From Exobacillus caeni (lineage in GTDB: Bacteria; Bacillota; Bacilli; Bacillales; Guptibacillaceae), in assembly GCF_005747095.1 (NCBI RefSeq), contig NZ_SWLG01000012.1, forward strand, positions 62,001 through 126,000: 64,000 nucleotides of DNA. Direction: 5' to 3'. A program made the translations under genes and the position numbers. The notes under the pieces were generated by a model. That model had not been told where the DNA came from. It saw only the letters and a list, made by a program, of their open reading frames with translations, and did not search any database. Positions 9,240 through 17,156 of the stretch are shown here, piece after piece (position 1 is the stretch's first letter; each line of letters opens with the position of its first letter).

Positions 9240-9324
9240 TTCACCTCAAGTCTTTTTTCATTCTGTTCAATTATTAGAAGCATCCAGTATGCTATAATAA
9301 AGCAGAATAGAGACTTGAGGTGAA
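9240..9324. promoter_or_regulatory. 14-bp inverted repeat bracketing the iclR promoter
   Basis: TTCACCTCAAGTCT at 9240-9253 pairs perfectly with AGACTTGAGGTGAA at 9311-9324. The second arm contains the GAGGTGA ribosome binding site of the IclR gene, and the 57-nt loop contains its promoter. In read-through RNA from the glc operon the binding site would be sequestered, but not in RNA started in the loop. Confidence 0.6.
9290..9298 (+). promoter_or_regulatory. Extended -10 promoter for the IclR gene
   Basis: TGCTATAAT is a perfect extended -10 (TGnTATAAT). A weak -35 (TTATTA at 9271-9276) is 16 nt upstream. The predicted start near 9305 gives a short leader to the ATG at 9330. Confidence 0.65.
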
Positions 9325-9329
9325 ACCGT

Positions 9330-10097
9330 ATGGAACGGGTTAATATGGTGAAATCTGTTGGCCGCGCGCTTGAAATCATCGACATAGTCAGTTCGAACAA
9401 AAACGGCTGCGGTGTGACAGAAATCGCAAACCAGATCGATATTAATAAAAGTTCTGTGTACAGGATTTTATCTACCTTAGAAAGCCACGGGTATATCGAA
9501 CAGAATGAAGTAACTGGAAAATATAAAATAGGCTATAAATTCCTGCAGATCAGCTCCAGGTTGTTGGATTCGATCGAACTGCGTGAAGAGGCAAAACCTT
9601 TTTTAAAAGAGCTTGAAACACTGACAAACGAAGTTATCCACCTTGTGGTCTTTGATGAAGGTGAGGTCGTTTATCTAGAAAAGCTAGAAGGAAACGAAAC
9701 ATTGCGAATGCATTCGAAAGTGGGGAAACGGGCTCCGATGCACTGTACCTCAGTTGGAAAAGCTATTCTCGCGCATCTGCCTGAACAGAAGGTGAGAGAG
9801 GTTCTCGAAGCTAAAGGGATGCCGAGGCACACCGAAAAAACGATCATCGATCCCGACCGATTCTTAGAAGAACTGAAGAAGGTTAAAAACCAGGGATATG
9901 CGACTGAAATCGAGGAAAATGAATATGGGATCACATGTATCGGTGCTCCTATTTTCGATAATACCGGAAAGCCGATTGCCGCTTTCAGCATCTCTGGTCC
10001 AAGGATGAGAATGACAGATGAAAGGCTTGATTTCTTAAAGGAGAAAGTCATCGAGGCTGCAAAAAATATCTCAGCAAGGCTTGGCAATCCTGCATAA
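9330..10097 (+). CDS. IclR-family transcriptional regulator
   Basis: 255 residues: an N-terminal helix-turn-helix (VTEIANQIDINKSSVYRILSTLESHGYIEQ) and a GAF-like IclR effector domain (MHCTSVGKAILAHLPEQ, ENEYGITCIGAPIFDNTGKPIAAFSISGP). It is transcribed from its own extended -10 promoter and closed by a strong terminator, so it is probably monocistronic. It sits between the glycolate oxidase operon and the permease and may regulate either. ATG 9330 has GAGGTGA six bases upstream; the second in-frame ATG at 9345 lacks a site. The ligand is unknown; small 2-oxo or hydroxy acids are typical for the family. Confidence 0.93.
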   Translation: MERVNMVKSVGRALEIIDIVSSNKNGCGVTEIANQIDINKSSVYRILSTLESHGYIEQNEVTGKYKIGYKFLQISSRLLDSIELREEAKPFLKELETLTNEVIHLVVFDEGEVVYLEKLEGNETLRMHSKVGKRAPMHCTSVGKAILAHLPEQKVREVLEAKGMPRHTEKTIIDPDRFLEELKKVKNQGYATEIEENEYGITCIGAPIFDNTGKPIAAFSISGPRMRMTDERLDFLKEKVIEAAKNISARLGNPA

Positions 10098-10115
10098 CTA
10101 TTGCTTGTGAAAAAA

Positions 10116-10154
10116 GGCGAGCGATTCATAACAGTGAGTCGCTACGCCTTTTTT
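10116..10154 (+). terminator. Terminator of the IclR gene
   Basis: GGCG-a-GCGA pairs with TCGC-ta-CGCC, followed by six T. A run of A precedes the stem, so weak bidirectional action is possible. Confidence 0.85.
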
Positions 10155-10218
10155 GTTTGGGACTTTTAGGGCGCCAAAAATCAAGGAAAATAGAACTATA
10201 AAAATTTTCTAAATATTG

Positions 10219-10247
10219 TTGAAATTAGAATGTGCTTTAGCTATAAT
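10219..10247 (+). promoter_or_regulatory. Sigma-A promoter of the permease gene
   Basis: TTGAAA (10219-10224), a 17-nt spacer and TATAAT (10242-10247) form a near-consensus promoter. It gives a leader of about 165 nt before the permease ATG. The leader holds the palindrome GGTTTGTCAAACC (10280-10292), an eight-T run (10305-10312) and the operator at 10332. Confidence 0.75.
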
Positions 10248-10331
10248 TATTGCGAAAGGTTGTATTATAACAGTAATATGGTTTGTCAAACCGCTGGTGG
10301 TTGCTTTTTTTTGGAACAAAACAGAAACCGT

Positions 10332-10348
10332 GTTTCGTAATACGAAAC
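10332..10348. promoter_or_regulatory. Perfect 17-bp palindromic operator in the permease leader
   Basis: GTTTCGTAATACGAAAC has perfect 8-bp arms around a central A and fits the FadR/GntR pattern TnGTnnnACnA. It lies about 80 nt downstream of the predicted transcription start, so it would act as a roadblock or serve another promoter. An imperfect copy precedes the glycolate oxidase genes (4207-4223). Confidence 0.7.
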
Positions 10349-10421
10349 AAAAGGTGGTGAACTTGTAGAATACGTCGGTTGAAGAGTTGGAAAAATGAAA
10401 ACTTAGCATGGGAGGACAATA

Positions 10422-12212
10422 ATGAACACTGGATTGTTAGCGCTGTTATCGTTGTTGCCAATTGCTGCTGTGGGTATTTTTCTCGTCGGATTAAGGTGGC
10501 CGGCAAGTAAAGCGATGCCGATATCGTACATAATTGCCATCGTACTTGCACTCTTTGTATGGAAAGTTCCGGGAGCGATCGTTGCCGCTGCCTCTGTCAA
10601 TGGCCTTGTTGTTGCTGCGACACTTCTTTATATTATCTTTGGTGCAATTTTATTATTGAATACTTTGCAGGAAAGCGGAGGTATCAAGACGATTCGGGAA
10701 GGGTTCATCGGAATTTCCCCGGACAGGCGTATTCAGGTAATCATCGTAGCCTGGTTGTTTGGATCCTTTATCGAAGGATCAGCTGGATTTGGAACCCCGG
10801 CTGCAGTTGCGGTTCCGCTATTAGTAGGATTAGGATTCCCGGCGATGGCAGCTGTTGTTGCGGGAATGGTGATCCAGAGTGTCCCTGTATCCTTTGGCGC
10901 TGTCGGTACACCTATCCTTGTAGGAGTTCAAACAGGACTTTCGGCAGACCCGAACATTTCGAGTGATTTTCTGTCCCTTGTTACGATGATTGGAGGAAGG
11001 GTTGCACTTCTTCACACGATCGTTGGTACGCTTATCCCGTTATTTGTAGTTGCACTTATGACTAGATTCTTTGGGAAAAACAAGTCGTTCAGAGAAGGGA
11101 TAAAAGTCTGGAAGTTTGCCCTGTTCGCCGCTTTTTCGATGACTATTCCTTATTTGATCGTGGCCAACGTACTCGGACCGGAGTTCCCTTCTATGGTAGG
11201 CGGTCTGGTTGGGTTAGCGATCGTGGTCACGGCTGCTAAAAAAGGATTCTTGATGCCGCCAAAAGAAGAACACTGGGATTTTGAAGAAAAATCGAAGTGG
11301 GACCCATCCTGGACTGGAAGGATCGAAATCAAAGACATTACTCACAAAAGCGGCAGCATGTCGATGGTACGCGCCTGGACTCCTTATGTATTAGTCGGAT
11401 TATTTCTTGTACTCACAAGATTGAAAACGCTGCCATTTTTAGAGTTGATGCAATCATGGGTCGTTTCGATTCCAAATATGTTTGGTACAGAGATAACAGC
11501 AAGTTTCCAGCCGCTCTATTTGCCTGGTACCATCTTCATCCTTGTTTCCTTGATCACGTACTTTATCCACCAGATGGATCTATCCGCCTACAAACGGGCG
11601 TGGGCTCACTCGGGTAAAACGATGATCGCAGCTTCGACCGCTCTTGTGTTTACCGTTCCTATGGTTCAGGTTTTCCTCAATACGGGAGGGGGAGCGGCAG
11701 GATATGAAAAGATGCCGATCGAACTTGCGAATGGTGTTGCATCTTTAACAGGTGATATATGGCCATTGTTTGCCTCTTTCATCGGAGGGATCGGAGCCTT
11801 CATCGCAGGAAGTAACACCGTAAGTAACATGATGTTCTCCTTGTTCCAATACGATGTAGGTTCACAGATCGGGGTAGACGCTTCCTGGATCGTAGCGCTT
11901 CAAGCAGTTGGCGGAGCGGCGGGAAATATGATCTGTGTGCATAACGTTGTCGCTGCTTCTGCAGTAGTAGGCCTTGTTGGAAAAGAAGGGGACGTTATCC
12001 GAAAAACGCTAATCCCGTTCATTTATTATGCAACAGCAGCAGGCGCACTCGGTTACTCGATCGTATGGACAGCTGAAAAAGGTATCTTTAACATCGGAAC
12101 CATTATCGTTGCCGTCATTGCAGCACTCGCAATCTATGTGATCGCTTCTAACAAAAACAAAACAACGATTGAGACATATAGCAACCAGAAGCCATTTAAA
12201 CCGGCTAAATAA
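10422..12212 (+). CDS. LctP/GlcA-family lactate/glycolate permease
   Basis: A 596-residue integral membrane protein with about 13 hydrophobic segments and the LctP signature around [29 protein letters not shown], followed by [12 protein letters not shown] and the C-terminal [14 protein letters not shown] and [18 protein letters not shown] blocks. The family moves L-lactate, D-lactate and glycolate with protons. The linked glycolate oxidase and malate synthase and the shared palindromic operator favour glycolate, but lactate cannot be excluded. ATG 10422 follows GGGAGGA. It is somewhat longer than E. coli GlcA (560), with the extra residues in the loop near residues 280-310. Confidence 0.93.
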   Translation: MNTGLLALLSLLPIAAVGIFLVGLRWPASKAMPISYIIAIVLALFVWKVPGAIVAAASVNGLVVAATLLYIIFGAILLLNTLQESGGIKTIREGFIGISPDRRIQVIIVAWLFGSFIEGSAGFGTPAAVAVPLLVGLGFPAMAAVVAGMVIQSVPVSFGAVGTPILVGVQTGLSADPNISSDFLSLVTMIGGRVALLHTIVGTLIPLFVVALMTRFFGKNKSFREGIKVWKFALFAAFSMTIPYLIVANVLGPEFPSMVGGLVGLAIVVTAAKKGFLMPPKEEHWDFEEKSKWDPSWTGRIEIKDITHKSGSMSMVRAWTPYVLVGLFLVLTRLKTLPFLELMQSWVVSIPNMFGTEITASFQPLYLPGTIFILVSLITYFIHQMDLSAYKRAWAHSGKTMIAASTALVFTVPMVQVFLNTGGGAAGYEKMPIELANGVASLTGDIWPLFASFIGGIGAFIAGSNTVSNMMFSLFQYDVGSQIGVDASWIVALQAVGGAAGNMICVHNVVAASAVVGLVGKEGDVIRKTLIPFIYYATAAGALGYSIVWTAEKGIFNIGTIIVAVIAALAIYVIASNKNKTTIETYSNQKPFKPAK

Positions 12213-12265
12213 TAAACCTCATAAAAAAGCTAGCTAGTATTCATTTAATTTAATAAAAGTCAAAG

Positions 12266-12302
12266 AGGCATGCGGGGATGGGGATTCCTGCGTGTCTTTT
12301 TG
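12266..12302 (+). terminator. Terminator of the permease gene
   Basis: An 11-bp stem (AGGCATGCGGG with CCTGCGTGTCT, G-U pairs included) is followed by a T tract. Confidence 0.75.
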
Positions 12303-12370
12303 TAATATTCTTCCTTATAGTGTAAAATGGTAATATGTTAGAATTTTCTGTATAATATTGGAGGGATAAA

Positions 12371-12682
12371 ATGGGAGAAACACTGCCGGGCTGGATCTGG
12401 GTGATTTACTACCTGTTTTTGACCGTAACACTGACAACGACGTTTTTTTGCCTGTGGAAGAAAAAGCTAGTGGTCCTATGTTTGATCAATCTCTTGTTTG
12501 TTGTCCTCGTCCCCGTGGTCAGTTTAGTCAGCAGCATGAGCCGAACGGAAGTAAACGAATTTGAATTTTTAGTGCAATCCTTGTCGCAAGGTGCGTTCTG
12601 GGCTATTATCGTGTTTATAGGATACCTTGTCATGTTTATATGGTGGGTGATGTTTTTTAGAATAGAAGAAGAAACCAGATGA
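12371..12682 (+). CDS. Small membrane protein of unknown function
   Basis: A 103-residue protein with three clear hydrophobic helices at about residues 7-28, 33-53 and 76-97. The short loop after the second helix is charged and polar (SSMSRTEVNEFEF), and the C-terminus is acidic. GGAGG lies 6 bases before the ATG, and TATAAT at 12351 may be the -10. A strong terminator follows. I do not recognise the family. It stands alone between the permease and the RsbR-like gene, and nothing around it suggests a function. Confidence 0.75.
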   Translation: MGETLPGWIWVIYYLFLTVTLTTTFFCLWKKKLVVLCLINLLFVVLVPVVSLVSSMSRTEVNEFEFLVQSLSQGAFWAIIVFIGYLVMFIWWVMFFRIEEETR

Positions 12683-12695
12683 TAGTCGGATAAAC

Positions 12696-12737
12696 AAAGA
12701 GGGCAGTTTCTCCTGATCTGAGAACTGTCCTCTTTTT
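12696..12737 (+). terminator. Terminator after the small membrane protein
   Basis: AAAGAG-GGCAGTTTCTC pairs with GAGAACTGTCCTCTTT around a 7-nt loop, ending in T5. Confidence 0.85.
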
Positions 12738-12946
12738 GGTTTCCTATGGCCGATTTCTCGTAAAACGATTAGTGTACCTTATTCTAGTAATTCAAGGTCA
12801 GTTCTTTTTGTTGCTTTCATTTTTTTAGTAAACATTATCCATTTTCCCTATGATCAACACAAGGGGTTGGTTTTTTTAAATATAGCATGTAAAATAGATG
12901 TATTGTACTTCTTTAATCCAGACCTGTCTGTAAAGGAGAGGAGAAC

Positions 12947-13792
12947 TTGAGAACCGAAAACATGTTAGTCGACATCAAATCTAGCATTAAACAAAACATT
13001 CTTAATAGAAAAGACGAACTACGGGACATTATCAAACAAGAGCGGGAAAGAAAGTATCCGAACAACTTGCAAGAAAAATACGATGCTCTGTTTCAATGGA
13101 GAGGCGACCTGATCGAGATGTATGCTGATTCGATCGTAATGGACACACAGGAAGCTGTGAAACATGTGGCAAAATGGGGAAGGGAAGTATCTGAGTTTCT
13201 GGTGGAAATCGATATGCCTCTTGATCTTGCCATTGATGAAATCCGTTATTATCGAAACTTTATCGGCGGGATGATCAGGGATATAGCCGAGAACGAAGGC
13301 ATGGGTCTTAAGGAGTTCTATGAGTTGATCTCCTCCTATGATTCCGTTGTTGACCATGCAGTTCAAATCATAAGTGTTTCTTATATGCAGAAGCACAAAA
13401 GTAACCTGCACGCAGCAAAAGCTGAAATCGATGAATTGTCTGTGCCGATAATCCAGGTGTCCCATGACGTGGGTGTTCTCCCTCTTGTTGGAGATCTGGA
13501 CACGGAGAGAGCTCGATTGTTGATGGATACTGTATTAAGTGAAAGCTCCAAGAAGGGATACAGCTACTTGATCATTGATCTTTCTGGAGTCCCGGTGATC
13601 GATACGATGGTATCCAACCAGATTTTCAAGGTCATCAGTGCCTTGAAACTTCTCGGCGTAGAAACAAAGCTAAGCGGAATACGTCCGGAAATCGCCCATA
13701 CGATGGTTAACCTTGGGATCAGTTTCAAAGATACGTTATCCTTCTCAAGCCTTTATCAAGCTCTTGAGTATATCGGTTTTAAATATAATTAA
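12947..13792 (+). CDS. RsbR-type STAS-domain protein (stressosome co-antagonist paralogue)
   Basis: 281 residues: an N-terminal non-haem globin-like RsbR sensor domain (about 1-150) and a C-terminal STAS domain (about 165-275). Both threonines that RsbT phosphorylates in RsbRA-type proteins are present, in VGDLDTERAR and in VIDTMVSNQIFKVISALKLLGVET. The protein would be built into the cytoplasmic stressosome that gates the general stress response, with its N-domain giving signal specificity. No rsbS/rsbT is nearby, as is usual for RsbR paralogues. The start is a TTG at 12947 after GGAGAGGAG; an ATG at 12962 is a possible alternative. Confidence 0.92.
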   Translation: MRTENMLVDIKSSIKQNILNRKDELRDIIKQERERKYPNNLQEKYDALFQWRGDLIEMYADSIVMDTQEAVKHVAKWGREVSEFLVEIDMPLDLAIDEIRYYRNFIGGMIRDIAENEGMGLKEFYELISSYDSVVDHAVQIISVSYMQKHKSNLHAAKAEIDELSVPIIQVSHDVGVLPLVGDLDTERARLLMDTVLSESSKKGYSYLIIDLSGVPVIDTMVSNQIFKVISALKLLGVETKLSGIRPEIAHTMVNLGISFKDTLSFSSLYQALEYIGFKYN

Positions 13793-13812
13793 ATGAAACG
13801 AATATATAAGTC

Positions 13813-13849
13813 AGGCACGGAGCAGTAATATAGCTGCCCGTGCCTTTTT
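13813..13849 (+). terminator. Terminator between convergent genes
   Basis: AGGCACGG-AGCAG pairs with CTGC-CCGTGCCT, then T5. It closes the RsbR-like gene and lies against the 3' end of the minus-strand racemase. Confidence 0.85.
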
Positions 13850-13853
13850 AATC

Positions 13854-14555
13854 CTATTGCTCATTTTCTTTCAACGCTTTATGCACAGCCTCCACAGCAT
13901 GGATTACGGTCGTATCAAACAACGGAACCGCAGAATCTTCCTCTTTTACGAGTAAGCCGATCTCTGTACAGCCTAAAATGATTCCTTCTGCCCCGGTGTG
14001 AATAAGACCTTCCATCACCTTTTTAAAATAATTTCTTGATGCGGTACTTATATGGCCAAGGCAAAGTTCTTCAAAGATCACTTTGTTTACAGCCTCGCGT
14101 TCCTGTTTTTCAGGCACTAAAATGTTTATGCCGTGTTTTTCAATGCGGGATTTGTAAAAGTCCTGTTCCATCGTATATTTTGTCCCAAGCAATCCAACTG
14201 TTCGGAGCGATCGCTGTTTAATTTGGGTGGCGGTGGCATCAGCGATATGCAGGACTGGAATGTTGACTCTTTTTTCAATAGCTTCTACTACCCTGTGCAT
14301 CGTATTCGTACATATGACCAGAAAGTCTGCACCCGCTTTTTCAAGAGCGTAAGCAGCATCACCAAGTACCTTCCCGGCCTGCTCCCAGTTTCCGTCCTGC
14401 TGATACCGTTCTATCTCCTCGAAATCCACACTGTAAAGAAGGCATTTTGCCGAGTGAAGACCGCCTAACCGTTGTTTTACTTCCTGGTTGATAATCCGGT
14501 AATATTCGGCGGAAGATTCCCAGCTCATTCCGCCGATAAGTCCAATTGTTTTCAT
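13854..14555 (-). CDS. Aspartate/glutamate racemase-family protein
   Basis: 233 residues, beginning MKTIGLIGGMSWESSAEYYR, the start of the RacX/YgeA branch of Asp/Glu racemases. The two catalytic cysteines are visible in VICTNTMHRV (about Cys82) and ILGCTEIGLL (about Cys196), so the enzyme should be a cofactor-independent racemase. Characterised RacX/YgeA enzymes act on a broad range of amino acids such as lysine, arginine and homoserine, so the substrate should not be taken as aspartate. It is monocistronic, convergent with the RsbR-like gene. Confidence 0.9.
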   Translation of the reverse strand: MKTIGLIGGMSWESSAEYYRIINQEVKQRLGGLHSAKCLLYSVDFEEIERYQQDGNWEQAGKVLGDAAYALEKAGADFLVICTNTMHRVVEAIEKRVNIPVLHIADATATQIKQRSLRTVGLLGTKYTMEQDFYKSRIEKHGINILVPEKQEREAVNKVIFEELCLGHISTASRNYFKKVMEGLIHTGAEGIILGCTEIGLLVKEEDSAVPLFDTTVIHAVEAVHKALKENEQ

Positions 14556-14697
14556 TCATCTGCCCCCTGATCTTAACGCTTACTTATCCTTCATACTTCC
14601 ATAATCTAGTGGTGGAATCCTTTTTTAATGGGGAGTGATATTATGAATCTATGTTATACTTTATTTGTAATTTAACGGAAATGAGAGGATGGTTGGT

Positions 14698-15312
14698 ATG
14701 TTTAAAAAAGTAGCCGCAGACGCTCTCGGATTAAGTGACCTTGGCAGTGTTATCTCGCCAGCAGACTATGATAAAACAGATGCTGATGACTATGTGATGC
14801 ATGAAGACGGAGAGAAGATATACTTTCTGATCAAATCGAAATCAGATGAGTATTGCTTCACGAACAAAGCGTTGATCCATCTGGACGGCACAAGCGCGAC
14901 CAGCAAGAAGAGAACTTTATACCGTTATAACTATTATGCAAAATCTGTATCGGAAGTAGCGCTTGAAACGGCTGGAACGATCGACCTTGATGTGGAAATA
15001 AAATTCAAGCTCGGCAGCCAGGCATTTTCGATCGACGTACATAAAAAGCACATTTCAGAGGTAAAAGATCTATACAAAACGTTGTTGAAAATGGAAGAGA
15101 TCACACAGGATAACAAGATTTACCTTGGCTTTGCTAGTCAAAGCCTGGAACTTGCTTCATCAGCACTCAGCCAGAGCAGAAGTAATGAAGGAAGCCTATC
15201 TAAGGAATTCAGTGAAATTAACCAGAACGCATTTGACTGGCTATCGAGACAAAAAGAACAATATACAAAGAAAGACTACGGTCACGTTTTTGAGCTTTTT
15301 ATTAATAACTGA
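14698..15312 (+). CDS. yvbH: YvbH-like PH-domain protein
   Basis: 204 residues. An N-terminal bacterial pleckstrin-homology domain (about 1-125; KIYFLIKSKSDEYCFTNKALIHLDG, VDVHKKHISEVKDLYK-type strands) is followed by the YvbH-type helical extension (about 135-204), thought to mediate oligomerisation. ATG 14698 is nine bases after GAGAGG; the ATG at 14689 is too close to that site. The role is unknown, and the family is found in Bacillus and related Firmicutes as a soluble protein. It has its own terminator and no functional partner next to it. Confidence 0.85.
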   Translation: MFKKVAADALGLSDLGSVISPADYDKTDADDYVMHEDGEKIYFLIKSKSDEYCFTNKALIHLDGTSATSKKRTLYRYNYYAKSVSEVALETAGTIDLDVEIKFKLGSQAFSIDVHKKHISEVKDLYKTLLKMEEITQDNKIYLGFASQSLELASSALSQSRSNEGSLSKEFSEINQNAFDWLSRQKEQYTKKDYGHVFELFINN

Positions 15313-15318
15313 TCGGGG

Positions 15319-15342
15319 AGCAGGCTGCGGCCTGCTTTTTGT
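15319..15342 (+). terminator. Terminator of yvbH-like gene
   Basis: AGCAGGC-tgc-GGCCTGCT followed by T5. Confidence 0.85.
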
Positions 15343-15367
15343 GTGCATAAATAGGATCGGAGGCAGA

Positions 15368-15430
15368 GTTGAAAGTAAAATATGCGAAGTTGAAAATAAA
15401 TCTCGGAAAGTTGAAAGTATCCCCCTGTTT
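15368..15430. repeat. 21-bp tandem repeat array A (3 units)
   Basis: GTTGAAA starts at 15368, 15389 and 15410, exactly 21 nt apart, with degenerate purine/AT-rich intervals. It lies between the terminator of the YvbH-like gene and the DnaQ-type gene. The same spacing recurs in the long array at 31485-31890. Confidence 0.6.
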
Positions 15431-15535
15431 TACCATAAATCCACTACTTTTATATTTTACTAGTAAGATAGAAGGGTTAAAATCGGGGCCAAACGGGTGT
15501 AAAATGGTAGTATTGGAAACATAAGGAGGACGAAA

Positions 15536-16174
15536 ATGGATTTTATTGCGATAGATTTTGAAACAGCCAATTCCTCCCGGGCAAGCGCATGCTCGATTGG
15601 ACTGGTAGAATACGAAAACGACGAGTACAAAGACGATTATTATACATTGATCAAACCGATAGATAACTATTTTAGCAGTATGAATACCGCGATCCATGGC
15701 ATTACAGCTGAGGATGTGAAAGATGCGGAGGAGTTCCACACTCTCTGGGATAAAGAAATTCGGGAAAGGCTTGAAGGCAAGCTGTTGGTCGCCCATAACG
15801 CGAGCTTCGATATGAGCGTTCTTCGGAATGTGCTGGATGCGTACAATCTGCCCCATCCCAACCTTACGTACAACTGCACCGTCAATATCAGCAAGAAAAC
15901 ATGGACAGACCTGGAGAACCATAAGCTGAACACCATCGCGAAACACCTTGGCATTCGCTTCGATCACCACCATGCATTAGAAGATGCACATGTGGCAGCG
16001 CAGGTCTTTATGGAAGCGCTGAATCATCACGCTTCACCTCACTTAGATGACCTGTTGAAAAAGACCGGGATCACGAACGGCATGATCAGTGAGACGGGCT
16101 ATACGCCGGCACGGCTCAGCAAGCCAAAGCCGAGAGCGAAAAACGCGCGGTCCAGACAGAGGGTATGGAGATAG
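15536..16174 (+). CDS. DnaQ/epsilon-type 3'-5' exonuclease
   Basis: 212 residues of DEDDh exonuclease fold: Exo I IAIDFETANSS, Exo II LLVAHNASFDMSVLRNVL, and Exo III HHHALEDAHVAAQVF with the catalytic histidine, so all acidic ligands for two metal ions are present. The C-terminal tail (about 180-212) is basic and proline-rich (SKPKPRAKNARSRQR), likely nucleic-acid binding. It is not fused to a polymerase or BRCT domain. A repair or RNA/DNA trimming role is inferred from the fold. GGAGGA precedes the ATG, and a strong terminator follows. Confidence 0.92.
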   Translation: MDFIAIDFETANSSRASACSIGLVEYENDEYKDDYYTLIKPIDNYFSSMNTAIHGITAEDVKDAEEFHTLWDKEIRERLEGKLLVAHNASFDMSVLRNVLDAYNLPHPNLTYNCTVNISKKTWTDLENHKLNTIAKHLGIRFDHHHALEDAHVAAQVFMEALNHHASPHLDDLLKKTGITNGMISETGYTPARLSKPKPRAKNARSRQRVWR

Positions 16175-16191
16175 ATTGATAGCTGGCAAAT

Positions 16192-16222
16192 AAAAAAAGC
16201 AGGTAGCGGCCTGCTTTTTTTT
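16192..16222 (+). terminator. Terminator of exonuclease gene
   Basis: AAAAAAGCAGG-tagcgg-CCTGCTTTTTTTT, able to work in both directions. Confidence 0.85.
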
Positions 16223-16320
16223 CGTATAAGAAAGTTTAACTTTTATAGTCTCAATGTCGTTAATAAGTCGCAACTACGCCTCTGTCTTCGTATCATGACT
16301 CGCCAATCGAGGTGTTTTCA

Positions 16321-17010
16321 TTATTGTATGATCCCTTTTCGAAGTGCGATAGCGACTGCTTCTGTCCGGTTTCTAGCGTCAAGTTTGCGGGAGATGGCCG
16401 TTAGATAGTCTCTTACTGTAAACTCGCTGATCTCAAGACGCCCGGCGATCTCTTTCGTGCTGCAGCCGTTTGATAAAAGCTGCAGAATATCGCATTGCCG
16501 TTCGCTGAAATGGAGAAAATCTTCATGCTGTTTTGTTACTTTAAAAATAGATTCTGTAAGATGCTGAAAGTAATTTTCAAGCTGCCTGATAAGCTTTCGG
16601 TCGATCTGCCCGTTAAAGCGGTCGATAAACACGCAGCCGATCGATACATCCTGATGGCTGAGAGGAATAACTAGAAGAGAGGAAAGGGAGAACATGTTAA
16701 CATATTTTTCAGGAAACGAAAATGTAGAGTTATTGATCACGATAAATTGGGACTTGTTTTTGACTAAAGCAGAATAGACATGCGGAATCGATCGGACATC
16801 CTCCCTGACTTCGTGAAAGGATTTCACCTTGCTTCCTTCAATGAACAGCACCCCTTCTCCAACATTAGTAAGAGGCGAATATGTAAAAATAGAAGCCCTC
16901 TGAAAAGGAAAAAGGGTCACCCCGCCTACCATTAATTTTTCAATTCTTCTAATAGGATCTTTTATTTGTTTTGCACTATTAATATAATCTTCTACCTTCT
17001 CGACAATCAT
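16321..17010 (-). CDS. LuxR-family regulator with GAF-like sensor domain
   Basis: 229 residues from the ATG at 17010. An N-terminal GAF-like domain (about 20-150) is followed by a C-terminal LuxR/GerE helix-turn-helix (FSERQCDILQLLSNGCSTKEIAGRLEISEFTVRDYLTAISRKL). There is no receiver domain, so a small molecule rather than phosphorylation is the likely input. A TTG at 17022 also opens the frame but abuts the AGGGG site. The gene is divergent from the R2lox gene across a 146-bp region that contains a dyad at 17074-17089, so it probably regulates the R2lox/dehydrogenase genes. Confidence 0.88.
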   Translation of the reverse strand: MIVEKVEDYINSAKQIKDPIRRIEKLMVGGVTLFPFQRASIFTYSPLTNVGEGVLFIEGSKVKSFHEVREDVRSIPHVYSALVKNKSQFIVINNSTFSFPEKYVNMFSLSSLLVIPLSHQDVSIGCVFIDRFNGQIDRKLIRQLENYFQHLTESIFKVTKQHEDFLHFSERQCDILQLLSNGCSTKEIAGRLEISEFTVRDYLTAISRKLDARNRTEAVAIALRKGIIQ

Positions 17011-17073
17011 CGACAGAATCAACCCCTACATTTTTAGTGATTGTAACGGTTCAACAAAATATTTAAGATAGAA

Positions 17074-17089
17074 ATGTAAGCCTTTACAT
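17074..17089. promoter_or_regulatory. Dyad operator upstream of R2lox (cre-like)
   Basis: ATGTAA-gcct-TTACAT is a perfect 6-bp-arm dyad. Its core TGTAAGCCTTTACA also fits the CcpA cre consensus TGWAANCGNTNWCA at 13 of 14 positions (C for the central G). It could be bound by the divergent LuxR-type protein or by CcpA. Confidence 0.5.
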
Positions 17090-17156
17090 GTCAGAATTTT
17101 CTAAAATAAGTATACGTTATTTCCGCTTTTAATTCAATTGAAAGGGGGACGAGCCG

